A DNA stretch of 64,000 nucleotides from Leishmania infantum JPCM5 (Eukaryota; Euglenozoa; Kinetoplastea; Trypanosomatida; Trypanosomatidae): assembly GCF_000002875.2 (NCBI RefSeq), contig NC_009420.2:1226467-1290466 (forward strand). The letters run 5' to 3'. Shown here in pieces: positions 38,617 to 47,933 of the stretch. Below the pieces are notes generated by a model, which had not been told where the DNA came from, searched no databases, and worked only from the letters and a program-made list of their open reading frames with translations. The position numbers and the translations under genes were made by a program. How positions within the stretch are numbered: the first letter of the stretch is position 1; every line of letters begins with the position of its first letter.

Positions 38617-40097
38617 CACGAGCTGTGGTGATTGCCACATGAGCGAGAGAGAAGTGGAGCGGGGAGGGGAATGAGCGGCAGAGTGGAAGGGACGGAAAGG
38701 GCAAGCGAAAAGCCCGCGAAGAAAGAATGCACAAACGAGAAGGCGACAGCCAAGAGAAAATCGGGAGAGGCAGAACTCGATGAACCGAAACAGAACCCAC
38801 AACGGGAGGTGCGGAAAGGGAAGGAAAGGGAACACACATACACACGCACGCACATGCATGCATGCAAAGAAAAAGGAAGGAAAAAATGGCAAAAAGAGTT
38901 CACAACAAGAGAAACCGAGCTGAAGACGAAACGACGGCAAGACGAAAACGCTAAAAATAAAAGTGTTCCCATGCACCAAGAACAAAAGAAGTAGGAGAGA
39001 GGCGATGGCTGTCAAAGCCGTCAAAATACTTGTGTGGAGGCGTGCCCGTGCACTGGTACAGCAGGGACGGCAGGGCGTGTCGAGAGAGAGAGAGAGAGAG
39101 CAGCGCGAAAAGCAAACGAGGCACCGCCCTCCTCACATACTCGCTTTGGTGAAGAAAAAAAAAGGAAAGCGCGGCGGGGCGAGAGAGAGGCGCTGACGGC
39201 AGTAGGGCTGTGCGTTGTGGTGCCTCTCTCTCTCCCGTTTTTCTGGTCGTCTCGTTCACCCAGGCACACACACACACACAGAGGAACAAAAAAAAAGCAA
39301 AAACAAAAACAAAAACTGACAACGAAACGAGCTCGCGGAGGTCTTTCGCGTAGTGGGAGGTCCTTCTCTGACAAGGTGCAGGAGAGGAAGAGTGGGCGAG
39401 AGGTGTGAGGTAGAAAAGGCGTGAAAAGAAAAAAGGGAAGAGGAGGAGGGCAGAGATGAGCGATGGGAAGGATCAAGAATGCAGATTACAGTTTGGCATG
39501 TCCGAAGATGTGTGCGCGTTGTTCGCGTTCTACTAACGCAGAAGGTATTCGATGCCGCCCGCCTCTACCCACTTCAAGACTACTGTTTGCCGAGACGACG
39601 CCAAGTGTGGACAGGGACAGTGCTTTCTTTATCATCCTTTTGCCTATTTTTCCACTCTTGAGGCTGTCCTGATCGTCTTGCGCTGCACACTACGCATGCA
39701 GCTTCGCCCAAAACGTGAGATGGTGCAGGGCACATTGGGCGGCAGAAGAAAGTCAGGGAAGGCGAGGGGCTCTATCTCCAGTGAACGTGGAGGCCCCTCC
39801 TTCCCAAGAGACGGAGTTTCCCTATTTTTCGTGTCCTTTCGTTTCTTTTTTTTTTTGCTGCTGTTCGTCTGGCGTGTTCCACAGTTTTGCGTCAGAGTGA
39901 CAGTGGGAAGAAAAAGCCACAAGCTCAAGCTACAGGGCGTCGAATGCCGCTGCAGCGCTGAAGCAAAGTAGTGTACATGGGAGATGGGCTGACAAACGAA
40001 ACGAACAGCATCTTCAGCAACAGAGATTGCAGCAAGAGGGTGATAGGTGATGACGCTTGAAAACGAAAAGGCAGGGGCCTTTGCCCAGTTGCCTCGC
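38617..40097. other. Intergenic stretch upstream of the adenylate cyclase
   Basis: Strong pyrimidine-rich transcript at 38640-38690, GA repeats (39080-39100), CA at 39265-39280 and A-rich stretches. No gene supported. Confidence 0.65.
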
Positions 40098-40427
40098 TCA
40101 ATCGGCGGCGTGAGAGCTGGCGATACCATCGATGATGCGAAGAAGCAGGCGATTGTACCGGCTTTCGAGGGTCTCCTTCTCTGCGTCGCTGCGTCGCGGC
40201 TGCACAGCTGAGTGTGCCGATGACGCTGCCGCTACCGTCGTCTTCTCCGCAGGAGGGGGAAAAAGCTCAAGCACAAGGTCCCGGTTCGGCTCACTCATGG
40301 GCAGCGTGTAAACAGACGGCTTGCTGCCGCCGGAGGGGGCAGTTCTGACAACCGATGCACCTGCCTGCGTGTAGTGATGCCGCACCCACGCGCATGTGTC
40401 GTAGTACTGCTGGGGGACCTTGACCAT
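40098..40427 (-). CDS. Small hypothetical protein
   Basis: A 109-residue frame starting MVKVPQQYYDTCAWVRHHYTQAG, followed by a Ser/Gly/Pro segment, LPMSEPNRDLVLELFPPP, and a charged C-terminal helix ESRYNRLLLRIIDGIAS. The amphipathic ends and an ATG in the expected strand suggest a real small protein, but no family is recognised. The open frame extends to 40502, but its upstream part is a shadow of CA-rich UTR. Confidence is moderate because the gene is short. Confidence 0.6.
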   Translation of the reverse strand: MVKVPQQYYDTCAWVRHHYTQAGASVVRTAPSGGSKPSVYTLPMSEPNRDLVLELFPPPAEKTTVAAASSAHSAVQPRRSDAEKETLESRYNRLLLRIIDGIASSHAAD

Positions 40428-42012
40428 TGCGAGGGTCCGTGATGCTTGCAGGTGGAGTAGCGCGCGCGCACACACCCACATACACACACGCCACCGCTTC
40501 AACGTTGTGGGGGCAACAAGGCGTGCAGCTGGGCAAGATAAAGAGAGAGAGCCGTTGCAGATCTGAAACTATGCCCTCGACAACAACAAGAAGCTGCGCA
40601 CTTCACACTACACGTGTTTCCCCTTTCTTTCGCAATAGCTGAAAAGGTTTCGATCGAACAACCGACATCAAAAACAAAACATGTTGCACTCTACACACGG
40701 CAACCGCGCTGCCGATTTGCCTTTGCCTCTCTTGCGTCCCACGTAATGATGACAGATCATCAAACGGTGCGGCTCTGCGCGCTTGTGTATTTTCGATGTG
40801 TTCGAGATACCAGTCTGCAGGATGATTGCGGGGAGGAGGAACTAATGCGGTGCAGGAGTGCTACAGCAGCTGCAGCGACACTGGAGTCAAGGAGAGCAGT
40901 CAAGGAGAACACTGATCACTTCTCGTGGAGATCGAAATGCTGCTCGCCGCTCACGCACAGTGAAAGGCGTCAGGAGAAGGAAGGGGGGTGAGGGAGCGGT
41001 GTAGATGCTACGTGAAGGAACACACGAAAAACACAAGTCTCGAACAGCCCCAACAGCTGAAGGCCTTTTTTTGTGACTAAAGGGAACTCCATGGGGGCCT
41101 GTCTTCTCTGACATTGCAGCCGAGCGAGATGGTCAGGGGAAGCACGCCGCGCACGTGTTTGTCCACCTCCTCAAGCGAAGAGCAGCAACGCTAGGCTCCA
41201 TACATCGCGGGTAGTTTTGATTCTTCTTAAACTGTTTCTCTCTCGATCTCTCCCGCACTTCCTGATCGAGCTTGCACAATAAGGGAATGCATAACAGCTG
41301 CAACCCCGAAAAACCCCACAGATAGAGAGGCGCTAAACCTTGACACCCAACACCCAACGATGCGTACCAACATTTACACGCAAACACACACGCACAGGAG
41401 AGGGAGTCGCCAACAACAAGACGAAAGCGAAACACAAACGGTGCATGGGGAGACGTACACATGGTCATCAGCAACAACAAACAAAAATATGTGCCGTTTA
41501 TTCTTTTTTTTTCCGAATTCGAAAATCAACGCCAAGGGAGAGGGAGAGGGAGAGGGGGCAACAACACAAGATACGCCGTCAGAGGCAAAAGGCGCAAGTC
41601 AACCATTGTATTGGAACGCACACGAAACACAAGGGAGTGAAACGCGTGGAGGCGGGGTGCTCATGTAGCCCATCTCTTCCAGTCCCGCACTTGCTTTCGT
41701 GCTTGTGTGTGGGCATTTCTGGCTATGGCAGCCCACAATTTATGCACACACAGACACCTTCTGGCTACAGAAGCACACGGATCCGGGTGGAGGCGGGCGG
41801 CGTGAGTGACAAGTCGTCTCGGAAAGCAAAGTCCTGGCGACGGTGAGAAGTGAAGGGGGATCGGGGGTTGAACGGACTCGGCAGCGCGCTTATTGAAAGA
41901 GCAAGATGAGACAATAGACAAGGGTAACGAGGCACACACGTACACACACGTCAGAAAATGCGAACCCAAACAAAACAAAAAACAAGGAAGAAGGGACAAC
42001 ACGCTCTGTGTA
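40428..42012. other. 1.6 kb intergenic stretch
   Basis: Holds the 3' UTR of the zinc-knuckle/NYN gene and the 5' region of the small hypothetical gene. Contains a T9 run at 41506-41513 and GAGGGA repeats (41536-41558). No gene or known repeat seen. Confidence 0.6.
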
Positions 42013-43734
42013 TTAGTGGACAGACATGAAGACTTTGGAGGTAGGGAACTCAATCGTGCGCCCGCCCTCCGTGTGCGAGGGACGGTCCAGCAGCAGACGC
42101 GGCAGGAAGTCCGTGAGGTCCTGCTGCTGTCCGTACATTTTCGACATGGAGTCTGAAGTGCCGCAGACGCGGACTGGATTGGAGTCAGCGTGCTGGTGCG
42201 AGGAACGGCGGAGGGTGTTGCAGTACTGCACTGCAGGATAGATGTCGGCGTCACCACAAAGCAGTACTACCTGCTGGAATTGCCGGTGGTCTTGGAAGAG
42301 CTCGATCACGCACGTGGCGGTGGCGACGTCCACGCCGGTTTGAACCCACACATGACCAGGCCCGTCTTCCGTGAACCCGCGCTGGCGCTTCATGCCCCCC
42401 ACCAACTTCGCAACAACGTTCGGCAGGGAACGGCCGCTGTTCATCTCGTCCGTCAGGTAGCGCTTCCGCATGGAGGCCTCGCGGAACGCGTTTTCGCGGT
42501 GAGCCAGCGGCATGGACATCTCCACGAACTCTGTGAAGGCGGCGGTGTCCGTGTCGAACCAGAACGCGAAAGGCTCGCGCTGGAAGATGTCGCCGATGTA
42601 GTCGATGGTGTAGAGCAGAGCGTCGGTGATGTGCCGGTAGTAGGCAGGATCGCTGCGGTTGCGACGAACCGCGACGCAGCGCTCAAAGTAGGACCCGTCC
42701 ACGACGATTGCCACTCGCCCGTCCCTCTTTGGCCCGTCCAGAGGAATGTAAGGGGGCACAACAGGCGCGCACGAGACGGCCGCGCGGGGACGAGGCTCGC
42801 CACCGCGATTGCTCGCGCCATCGTCCGAATCGCGCGGCGTAGCCGAATTGTTCGACTGCTCAGCACTGCCCGAGTCGTGCTCGCTAGGCAGAGAGGCGGA
42901 ACGCTCCTCCGAGACGCGGTCGTGCGTCACAGGCGCCATGTACGGCTGGTGGCAGTGCACCGTCTCGTGATTGCGGCCGCAGTTGTCGCAGTGCACGTTG
43001 TCGCATACGCCAGCGGTGTGGCCCTTCACATGGCAAAGGTTGCACACCACCTCGGGGCAATGTGCAACGAAGTGACCGGGGCGATGACACATCCGGCACA
43101 GCTGACCCTGCGGGCAGTTCGCGGCCTCGTGGCCCGGCTCATTGCACTGGTAGCACACACGCCCCTTGGAGCGCATGGGGCACTCCGATGAGCGGTGCCC
43201 CGAGTGTGAGCAGTGGAAGCAGTGCGGCTTGCTGTGGCAGATTTGGGAGCTGTGTCCGAAGGTACCGCAGTTGTAGCAGCGCGTCTGCGGGCAGGTCGTC
43301 ATCATGTGGCCGAGTTGGTGGCACTGGTAGCACTCCAGAGCCTGGTAGCGCACGGGGCAATTGGCCTGGATGTGGCGTGACGAGCCGCAATGGCGGCAGA
43401 CGGACCAGCGGTACTCCTCATCGAGGTTGACCTCCTCGTGCGGTGCACCCTCGACCGAGCGCACTCGCTTGGAAGCGTCTTGGGGGCAGTCGCGCCGGTA
43501 GTGGCCCAGCCGCTTACACAGATTGCACTTGATCTTGGGGCAGTTGCGGCGGAGATGGCCGCGCGTCTTGCAGTTGTCACACACAACCGTGCCACCAGTA
43601 GGATTGGAAGACGTGTTTTGGGAGGTGGTGCCAGAGGCCAAGTGGGCCGCAGGCTGCGTGCCGATCGGTGGCTCCTCGATCGGAAGAAGCGCCGGCGGTG
43701 GAGCAGGTGGCATAGGCGAGGATGAAGAATTCAT
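42013..43734 (-). CDS. Zinc-knuckle (CCHC) array fused to a NYN/PIN-type ribonuclease domain
   Basis: A 573-residue protein. Residues 50-262 hold nine CX2CX4HX4C zinc knuckles (first CDNCKTRGHLRRNC at 52) and a tenth, shortened one (CDNCGRNHETVHC, CX2CX3HX4C, 249-261). A disordered Ser/Pro linker follows, then a NYN-type nuclease domain (about 338-550): VAIVVDGSYFE with D346, FWFDTDT (392-398), QTGVDVATATCVIEL with D469, and LLCGDADIYPAV with D495 and D497. These acidic residues are the expected metal site, so it should cleave RNA, with the zinc knuckles giving single-strand binding. The nominal frame start at 43773 is GTG; the first ATG is 43732-43734. Confidence 0.85.
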   Translation of the reverse strand: MNSSSSPMPPAPPPALLPIEEPPIGTQPAAHLASGTTSQNTSSNPTGGTVVCDNCKTRGHLRRNCPKIKCNLCKRLGHYRRDCPQDASKRVRSVEGAPHEEVNLDEEYRWSVCRHCGSSRHIQANCPVRYQALECYQCHQLGHMMTTCPQTRCYNCGTFGHSSQICHSKPHCFHCSHSGHRSSECPMRSKGRVCYQCNEPGHEAANCPQGQLCRMCHRPGHFVAHCPEVVCNLCHVKGHTAGVCDNVHCDNCGRNHETVHCHQPYMAPVTHDRVSEERSASLPSEHDSGSAEQSNNSATPRDSDDGASNRGGEPRPRAAVSCAPVVPPYIPLDGPKRDGRVAIVVDGSYFERCVAVRRNRSDPAYYRHITDALLYTIDYIGDIFQREPFAFWFDTDTAAFTEFVEMSMPLAHRENAFREASMRKRYLTDEMNSGRSLPNVVAKLVGGMKRQRGFTEDGPGHVWVQTGVDVATATCVIELFQDHRQFQQVVLLCGDADIYPAVQYCNTLRRSSHQHADSNPVRVCGTSDSMSKMYGQQQDLTDFLPRLLLDRPSHTEGGRTIEFPTSKVFMSVH

Positions 43735-44934
43735 GAAAGGCGAAGGGAGAAGCAGTTCGGAAGACGTGTGCACGGAAACGGAGGCTATCTTTTTCCCCTT
43801 TTAACGAGCGCGATGCGGTGCAGTCAAAGACGGCAGAACGCACGAGCACACGCACTATTGACAAGAATAACCGTACGCCAATAGACACCCGCACAGACAC
43901 ACCGTAGCCAACTGGAGTGCCAAGCAGCAACGGCCGCTGCGGTGAAACCTTCCCCCCCAAAAAAGTAAAAGAGAAGTCGGACAGCGATGTGGTAGATGCA
44001 ACAGAGGTGGAGAAGGGAGAGCGCTAGCAAGACAATCAACTGAGACTCTGCTGCCGAGCTTAGTGGATTCCTTATCGCGCGCGCTCTTTATGGGATGCTG
44101 CCGGCGCAGCGAGTGATTGAGATGCACAAGAGAGAGCTGCAGCAAGAGGAGAGGGAGGAGGGGGGGGGACATAAAACCCCAGTAAAGCAGTGCACACGCA
44201 AACAAGGGGAAAGGGAAAGATGTCGGAGCAGGTGCACGACGCGTAGCACTAGAGTCGGTATTTGGTGCAATATACATAGATGCATGTGCATGTATAGTGT
44301 GGTAAAAGATGCACGGTGTGCGTGTGTGTGTTTGGGGGGAGGGAGGGAAGGAGATGGCAGAACGATGGCGGAAGGTTCGTGCACGCGTCACGTTGAAGAA
44401 CACGGATGGTTTGCGTTTGCGTGTCAGAGAAGCATGAGAGAGGCAGGCGTACAGATAGGGAGAAAGACGGGGAGAGAGGAGGTTAGCAAGGAGCAGAGCG
44501 AGCAGGCATGACCGCGTTGGCGGCACCCGGATTTCGAAAACAGACGCGCACTTCCCCACCGGAGCACTTGACACACCGTCTATCATGCGGGCGTTGGTGC
44601 GCTGCTGTCATGCGCATAATGAGCCGTGGGAGGGGACCTTACCGATGGTCCATGTGTGTCACTTCCCAGTTCAAATAGTGAAGCTGTCGTTTGTTTTGTG
44701 CGCAGTGCCGCCAAGCCGCGCGCTACGCGTGGGCGACACAGTGCACGGAGACCGGTGAAGGGAGCAAAGCTCGAAGCGGCTAAGGAATATGAGTGCGTGG
44801 ACGGAGGGGGGGGGTCGGGAGTGGCGGTGGGTGTTCCGCCTGCCACCAGCAGACAAACGTGGCAAACGTCTTGGTGGTGCTGCACACGCAGACACACGCA
44901 CTCGCTCATCGGCAGCGGCGGCGGGTGGGGTCTT
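43735..44934. other. Intergenic stretch between TOP3 and the zinc-knuckle gene
   Basis: 1.2 kb without a supported gene; overlapping frames at 43855-44586 are compositional. G-rich plus-strand runs occur at 44161-44168 and 44333-44360. Confidence 0.6.
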
Positions 44935-47778
44935 TCAGTCGAGCCACTGAAAAAAAGAGCACTGGCGATGAGCACACGTAAGGAAGCGCTTGCCTCGCGA
45001 AGCTTCTTTGCGTGAGACGAGCTGCTTCGCTGGTGCGCCGCACCCACACACGGGATCGACTCCGCCACTGGACGTGTTCGCCGCCGCTGCATCACCGCTA
45101 CTGCCACCACGTTGCCCTCCTCCCCGTACGCTGCGACGTGCGGAAGGCTTCACAGAGGGCAGCGTGTACGCTCTTGAGGCGGTGGAGGCTACCGAGGCGG
45201 CGCTGCTCGGCACCGCAGACGAGTTTGCACCACCCGTTGGCATCCCCTTCACAGCGATGTAGTCCTTGATGCGTGCGTCGCATCTAACGCAGATGGTGTC
45301 GAGCATGTCCAGCCCCGGCACTCCTTGACGTCCGCTAAAGTCGAACGTGAGGAGCACTGCGCTGCACGCGGGGCAGCGCTGGGAGGGACTTGGCTTCACG
45401 GAGGCCGCCGCCGGCAGCGAGACGCGCAGGTGGCACGAGGGATAACCTCTACACGACAGAAAAAACCCGTTCGCCCCAGAGCGTAGGCGCAGCTCGTGCT
45501 GGCGGCACGCGATGCACGTGGTGATGCCAATCGCTTCGAGCCCTTTGGCCAAGGGGCAGTCGGCAGTGCACTGGAAGCAGCGGAACTCGGCCGCGGCTTC
45601 GACGTCGGGAAGGGGAGCGGCTGCACCGGCAGAACCATAGGCGGTCACGCTCCATGCCTTCGGTGGACTTCCAAAGCAGTGCGGGCAGACGTGGTAGGAC
45701 GTTTTCTTCTCGCGGTTTGCAACGCGCAGCGCGAGGAACCCGCACAGTGGACACGTGTGCGGCGGGCTCACCGGCTCCAGCGTATTGAGGCGGCCGTTTG
45801 GCACCCGATACATCTTGTTGCACGCGTGGCAGCGCACGCTCCACACCTCGCGATCACGCTCGCCGGCGCGCTCGACGAGGTCCATTAGTCGGCCACACGT
45901 CCCGCATGGGATGAAGTTGGCCTTTACCACCGTTGCCTGGACGGCGCAAGCGTCTGTCTCTACTGCTGGTTGCAAATACCGCTTCAGCTCCTCGTAAAAC
46001 GCGTTTGTGTTTGCCATGAGGCGGCTAAAGATCTCCTCGTACAGCTGCACCGCTGCCGCCACCACCTGCTCCTTTGTGGCAGCGCCGTTTGCGATGTCGC
46101 CCATCGCAAGCTCCATCTGCGCCCGCAGCTGTGGCTGTAGTAGGCTGGCCAAGCCGAGGGACTCATAGGCCGAGGCCAGGGCAATTCCCAGCGTCGTTGG
46201 CACCAGTGACTGACCCTCCCGCTTCACGTACTCGCGATCCAGGACAGTCTTGATGTGCTGCGCAATGGTGGCGTCCGTCCCAATGCCGTTGCTGTCCATC
46301 AGCGAGATGAGATGCGTCTCCGTCAGGTGGGGTGGGGCCGAGGTGCAGCCCTTCTTGAGCGGCACGGCTGTCGGCTGGAACGTGTCGCCTATCTGGTAGT
46401 TCGGGATGCACGTATTGTTCCACCGCTCGTAGGGGAAGATGTCCAGCCAACCACGCTGCAGGATCGTTGTCCCGCCGGTGGAGAACAACTCCCCGCCAAA
46501 CTCCGCCGACACCTGCGTCGTCGCGGCCACTGCGTCGGGGGAGAGCGAGGCGAGAAAGTGACGCACAATCAGATTGTACAGCCTGCCACGCTCATCCTGC
46601 GTCGCGTTCCACGCCTTGGTCGGGTGAATGGGCGGGTGCGCCTTGTCGTCGTGGCCGCCGCGGAGCGGTGGGCGCACGCGCGTGGCGATGTCGGCCAGCA
46701 TGGCTGCCACGTACTCGGCCACGTCGGCGTTCGCAATTTGCACTCGAACCAGCTCTAGCAGCTCGCTCTCTTGAAAGGTGTAGGAGTCCGTCTCCGTGCG
46801 TGGGTACGAGATCAGCCCTTCCTGATACAGCGACTCCGCCAGCGTCATGCACCGCTCAGAGGGGATGCGGAGGTGTGTTGCGGCTAACTTCTGCATGACG
46901 ACGGTGGCCAGGGGCACCGGCGGGCGTCGGTGGCTTGGACGCTGTTGCACGTTGGTGATGCGGCCCTTATGCCCCTCCGCCGCCGCCGCCTGCAGCATGT
47001 CCTCATAGATTAAGGTGGCCGCCACCTGATCGTACATGGAGCCGCGACTGCTGTGGAACTTGGTGTCGCCATGCTGCAGCTGAAGGGTGAAGAAGTCCTC
47101 CGGGACAAAGCCCTGCTGCTGCCAGTAGCGCCGCACCACAAAGCCGAGGGTAGGGAACTGACAGGGGCCAAAGCTCAGCACCCCTGGAATGGCGGCGAAC
47201 AGGTGGCGAAACTTTACCGTCTGATAACGGGTAAAGGCCGCCCCAATGCGCAGATCCATCTCCTGCCGCGCTTCCACCGCGTCCGAGAGGCGCTTGTCCG
47301 GCAGTTTGAGGTTGTGCACGGCGTTCAGCAAGTCGCGTGCGGTGAGGGCGGAGAAGTGGGCTCGCTTCACCTGCACTTGCGGTCGCTTGCTTTGCACTAC
47401 CTGCATCACCTCGAAGCAGATGTTCTCGCCTTCCCGGTCGCAGTCCAGCCATAGGACGAGCGTGTCAGCTCGGCCGGCGAGCGCTTCGAGGTTCTTCTTC
47501 ACCGGCTCGAGATCGGCTCGCACGTACTTGGTGATCGGCGCCGAGAAGAGCCCCTGAAACGGGTAGGTGGACCAGTTCTTGGTGTTGGGTGGGAACTGAT
47601 CCTCCATGAGGTGGCCCGCCACCGATGTGACCAGCATCGTCTTACCCTCAAATTTAAACTCGTAGACGGGGTTAAAGCGAGACTGCGATGGAACCGTGCG
47701 GCAGTTACCGCCGGAGAGGCTCTGCGCCATTTCCTTGGCAACACTGGGCTTCTCGGCGACATTGAGCCACGTTGGCAT
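44935..47778 (-). CDS. TOP3A: DNA topoisomerase III alpha
   Basis: A 947-residue type IA topoisomerase. TOPRIM starts WLNVAEKPSVAKE (4-16), with the metal site LDCDREGENICFE near 110. The catalytic tyrosine is in LISYPRTETDSY (Y325). After the core come several zinc-binding pairs (CGTCGRLM, CPLCG/CPHCF, CIACRQHEL, CPACSAV) and a terminal GRF zinc finger (CGCGAPAKQLVSRK ... GKRFLTC ... CSFFQWLD). The GRF finger marks the TOP3-alpha type, which works with a RecQ helicase and RMI1 to dissolve recombination intermediates; in T. brucei it restrains antigenic switching. An open frame continues 183 codons upstream to 48327, but it crosses a pyrimidine tract and AG at 47896-47895, so MPTWLN is the start. 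Confidence 0.95.
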   Translation of the reverse strand: MPTWLNVAEKPSVAKEMAQSLSGGNCRTVPSQSRFNPVYEFKFEGKTMLVTSVAGHLMEDQFPPNTKNWSTYPFQGLFSAPITKYVRADLEPVKKNLEALAGRADTLVLWLDCDREGENICFEVMQVVQSKRPQVQVKRAHFSALTARDLLNAVHNLKLPDKRLSDAVEARQEMDLRIGAAFTRYQTVKFRHLFAAIPGVLSFGPCQFPTLGFVVRRYWQQQGFVPEDFFTLQLQHGDTKFHSSRGSMYDQVAATLIYEDMLQAAAAEGHKGRITNVQQRPSHRRPPVPLATVVMQKLAATHLRIPSERCMTLAESLYQEGLISYPRTETDSYTFQESELLELVRVQIANADVAEYVAAMLADIATRVRPPLRGGHDDKAHPPIHPTKAWNATQDERGRLYNLIVRHFLASLSPDAVAATTQVSAEFGGELFSTGGTTILQRGWLDIFPYERWNNTCIPNYQIGDTFQPTAVPLKKGCTSAPPHLTETHLISLMDSNGIGTDATIAQHIKTVLDREYVKREGQSLVPTTLGIALASAYESLGLASLLQPQLRAQMELAMGDIANGAATKEQVVAAAVQLYEEIFSRLMANTNAFYEELKRYLQPAVETDACAVQATVVKANFIPCGTCGRLMDLVERAGERDREVWSVRCHACNKMYRVPNGRLNTLEPVSPPHTCPLCGFLALRVANREKKTSYHVCPHCFGSPPKAWSVTAYGSAGAAAPLPDVEAAAEFRCFQCTADCPLAKGLEAIGITTCIACRQHELRLRSGANGFFLSCRGYPSCHLRVSLPAAASVKPSPSQRCPACSAVLLTFDFSGRQGVPGLDMLDTICVRCDARIKDYIAVKGMPTGGANSSAVPSSAASVASTASRAYTLPSVKPSARRSVRGGGQRGGSSGDAAAANTSSGGVDPVCGCGAPAKQLVSRKEASRGKRFLTCAHRQCSFFQWLD

Positions 47779-47878
47779 CTCCCCCCTCCCGTCTTTGCGT
47801 CCACGTGTGTGAATGAGCGTGTCTGAGTACGCGCGCCTATGCGTGCGTCTCTGTCTGCCTTTTATGGTGTCCCCTCTC

Positions 47879-47884
47879 TCACAT
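47879..47884 (-). other. Start-stop uORF (ATG TGA) in the TOP3 leader
   Basis: Immediately after the predicted acceptor (47896-47895) the leader has ATG followed directly by TGA, the smallest possible upstream ORF, about 100 bases before the main ATG. Confidence 0.5.
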
Positions 47885-47894
47885 GTAAAGGCTT

Positions 47895-47933
47895 CTATGA
47901 AACCAACAACAAAGGAGGGGAAGGAGGAGCGGG
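47895..47933 (-). promoter_or_regulatory. Putative spliced-leader acceptor for TOP3
   Basis: C/T-rich tract (47933-47903) on the minus strand ends in the first AG at 47896-47895. Confidence 0.55.

Noticed and set aside
38641..39024. N-terminal extension of the adenylate cyclase
   Set aside because: Cys/Phe/Pro-rich translation of the pyrimidine tract; a proper signal peptide follows at the downstream ATG.
42190..43191. 333-codon plus-strand frame
   Set aside because: Exact antisense of the zinc-knuckle/NYN gene, whose domains are unmistakable.
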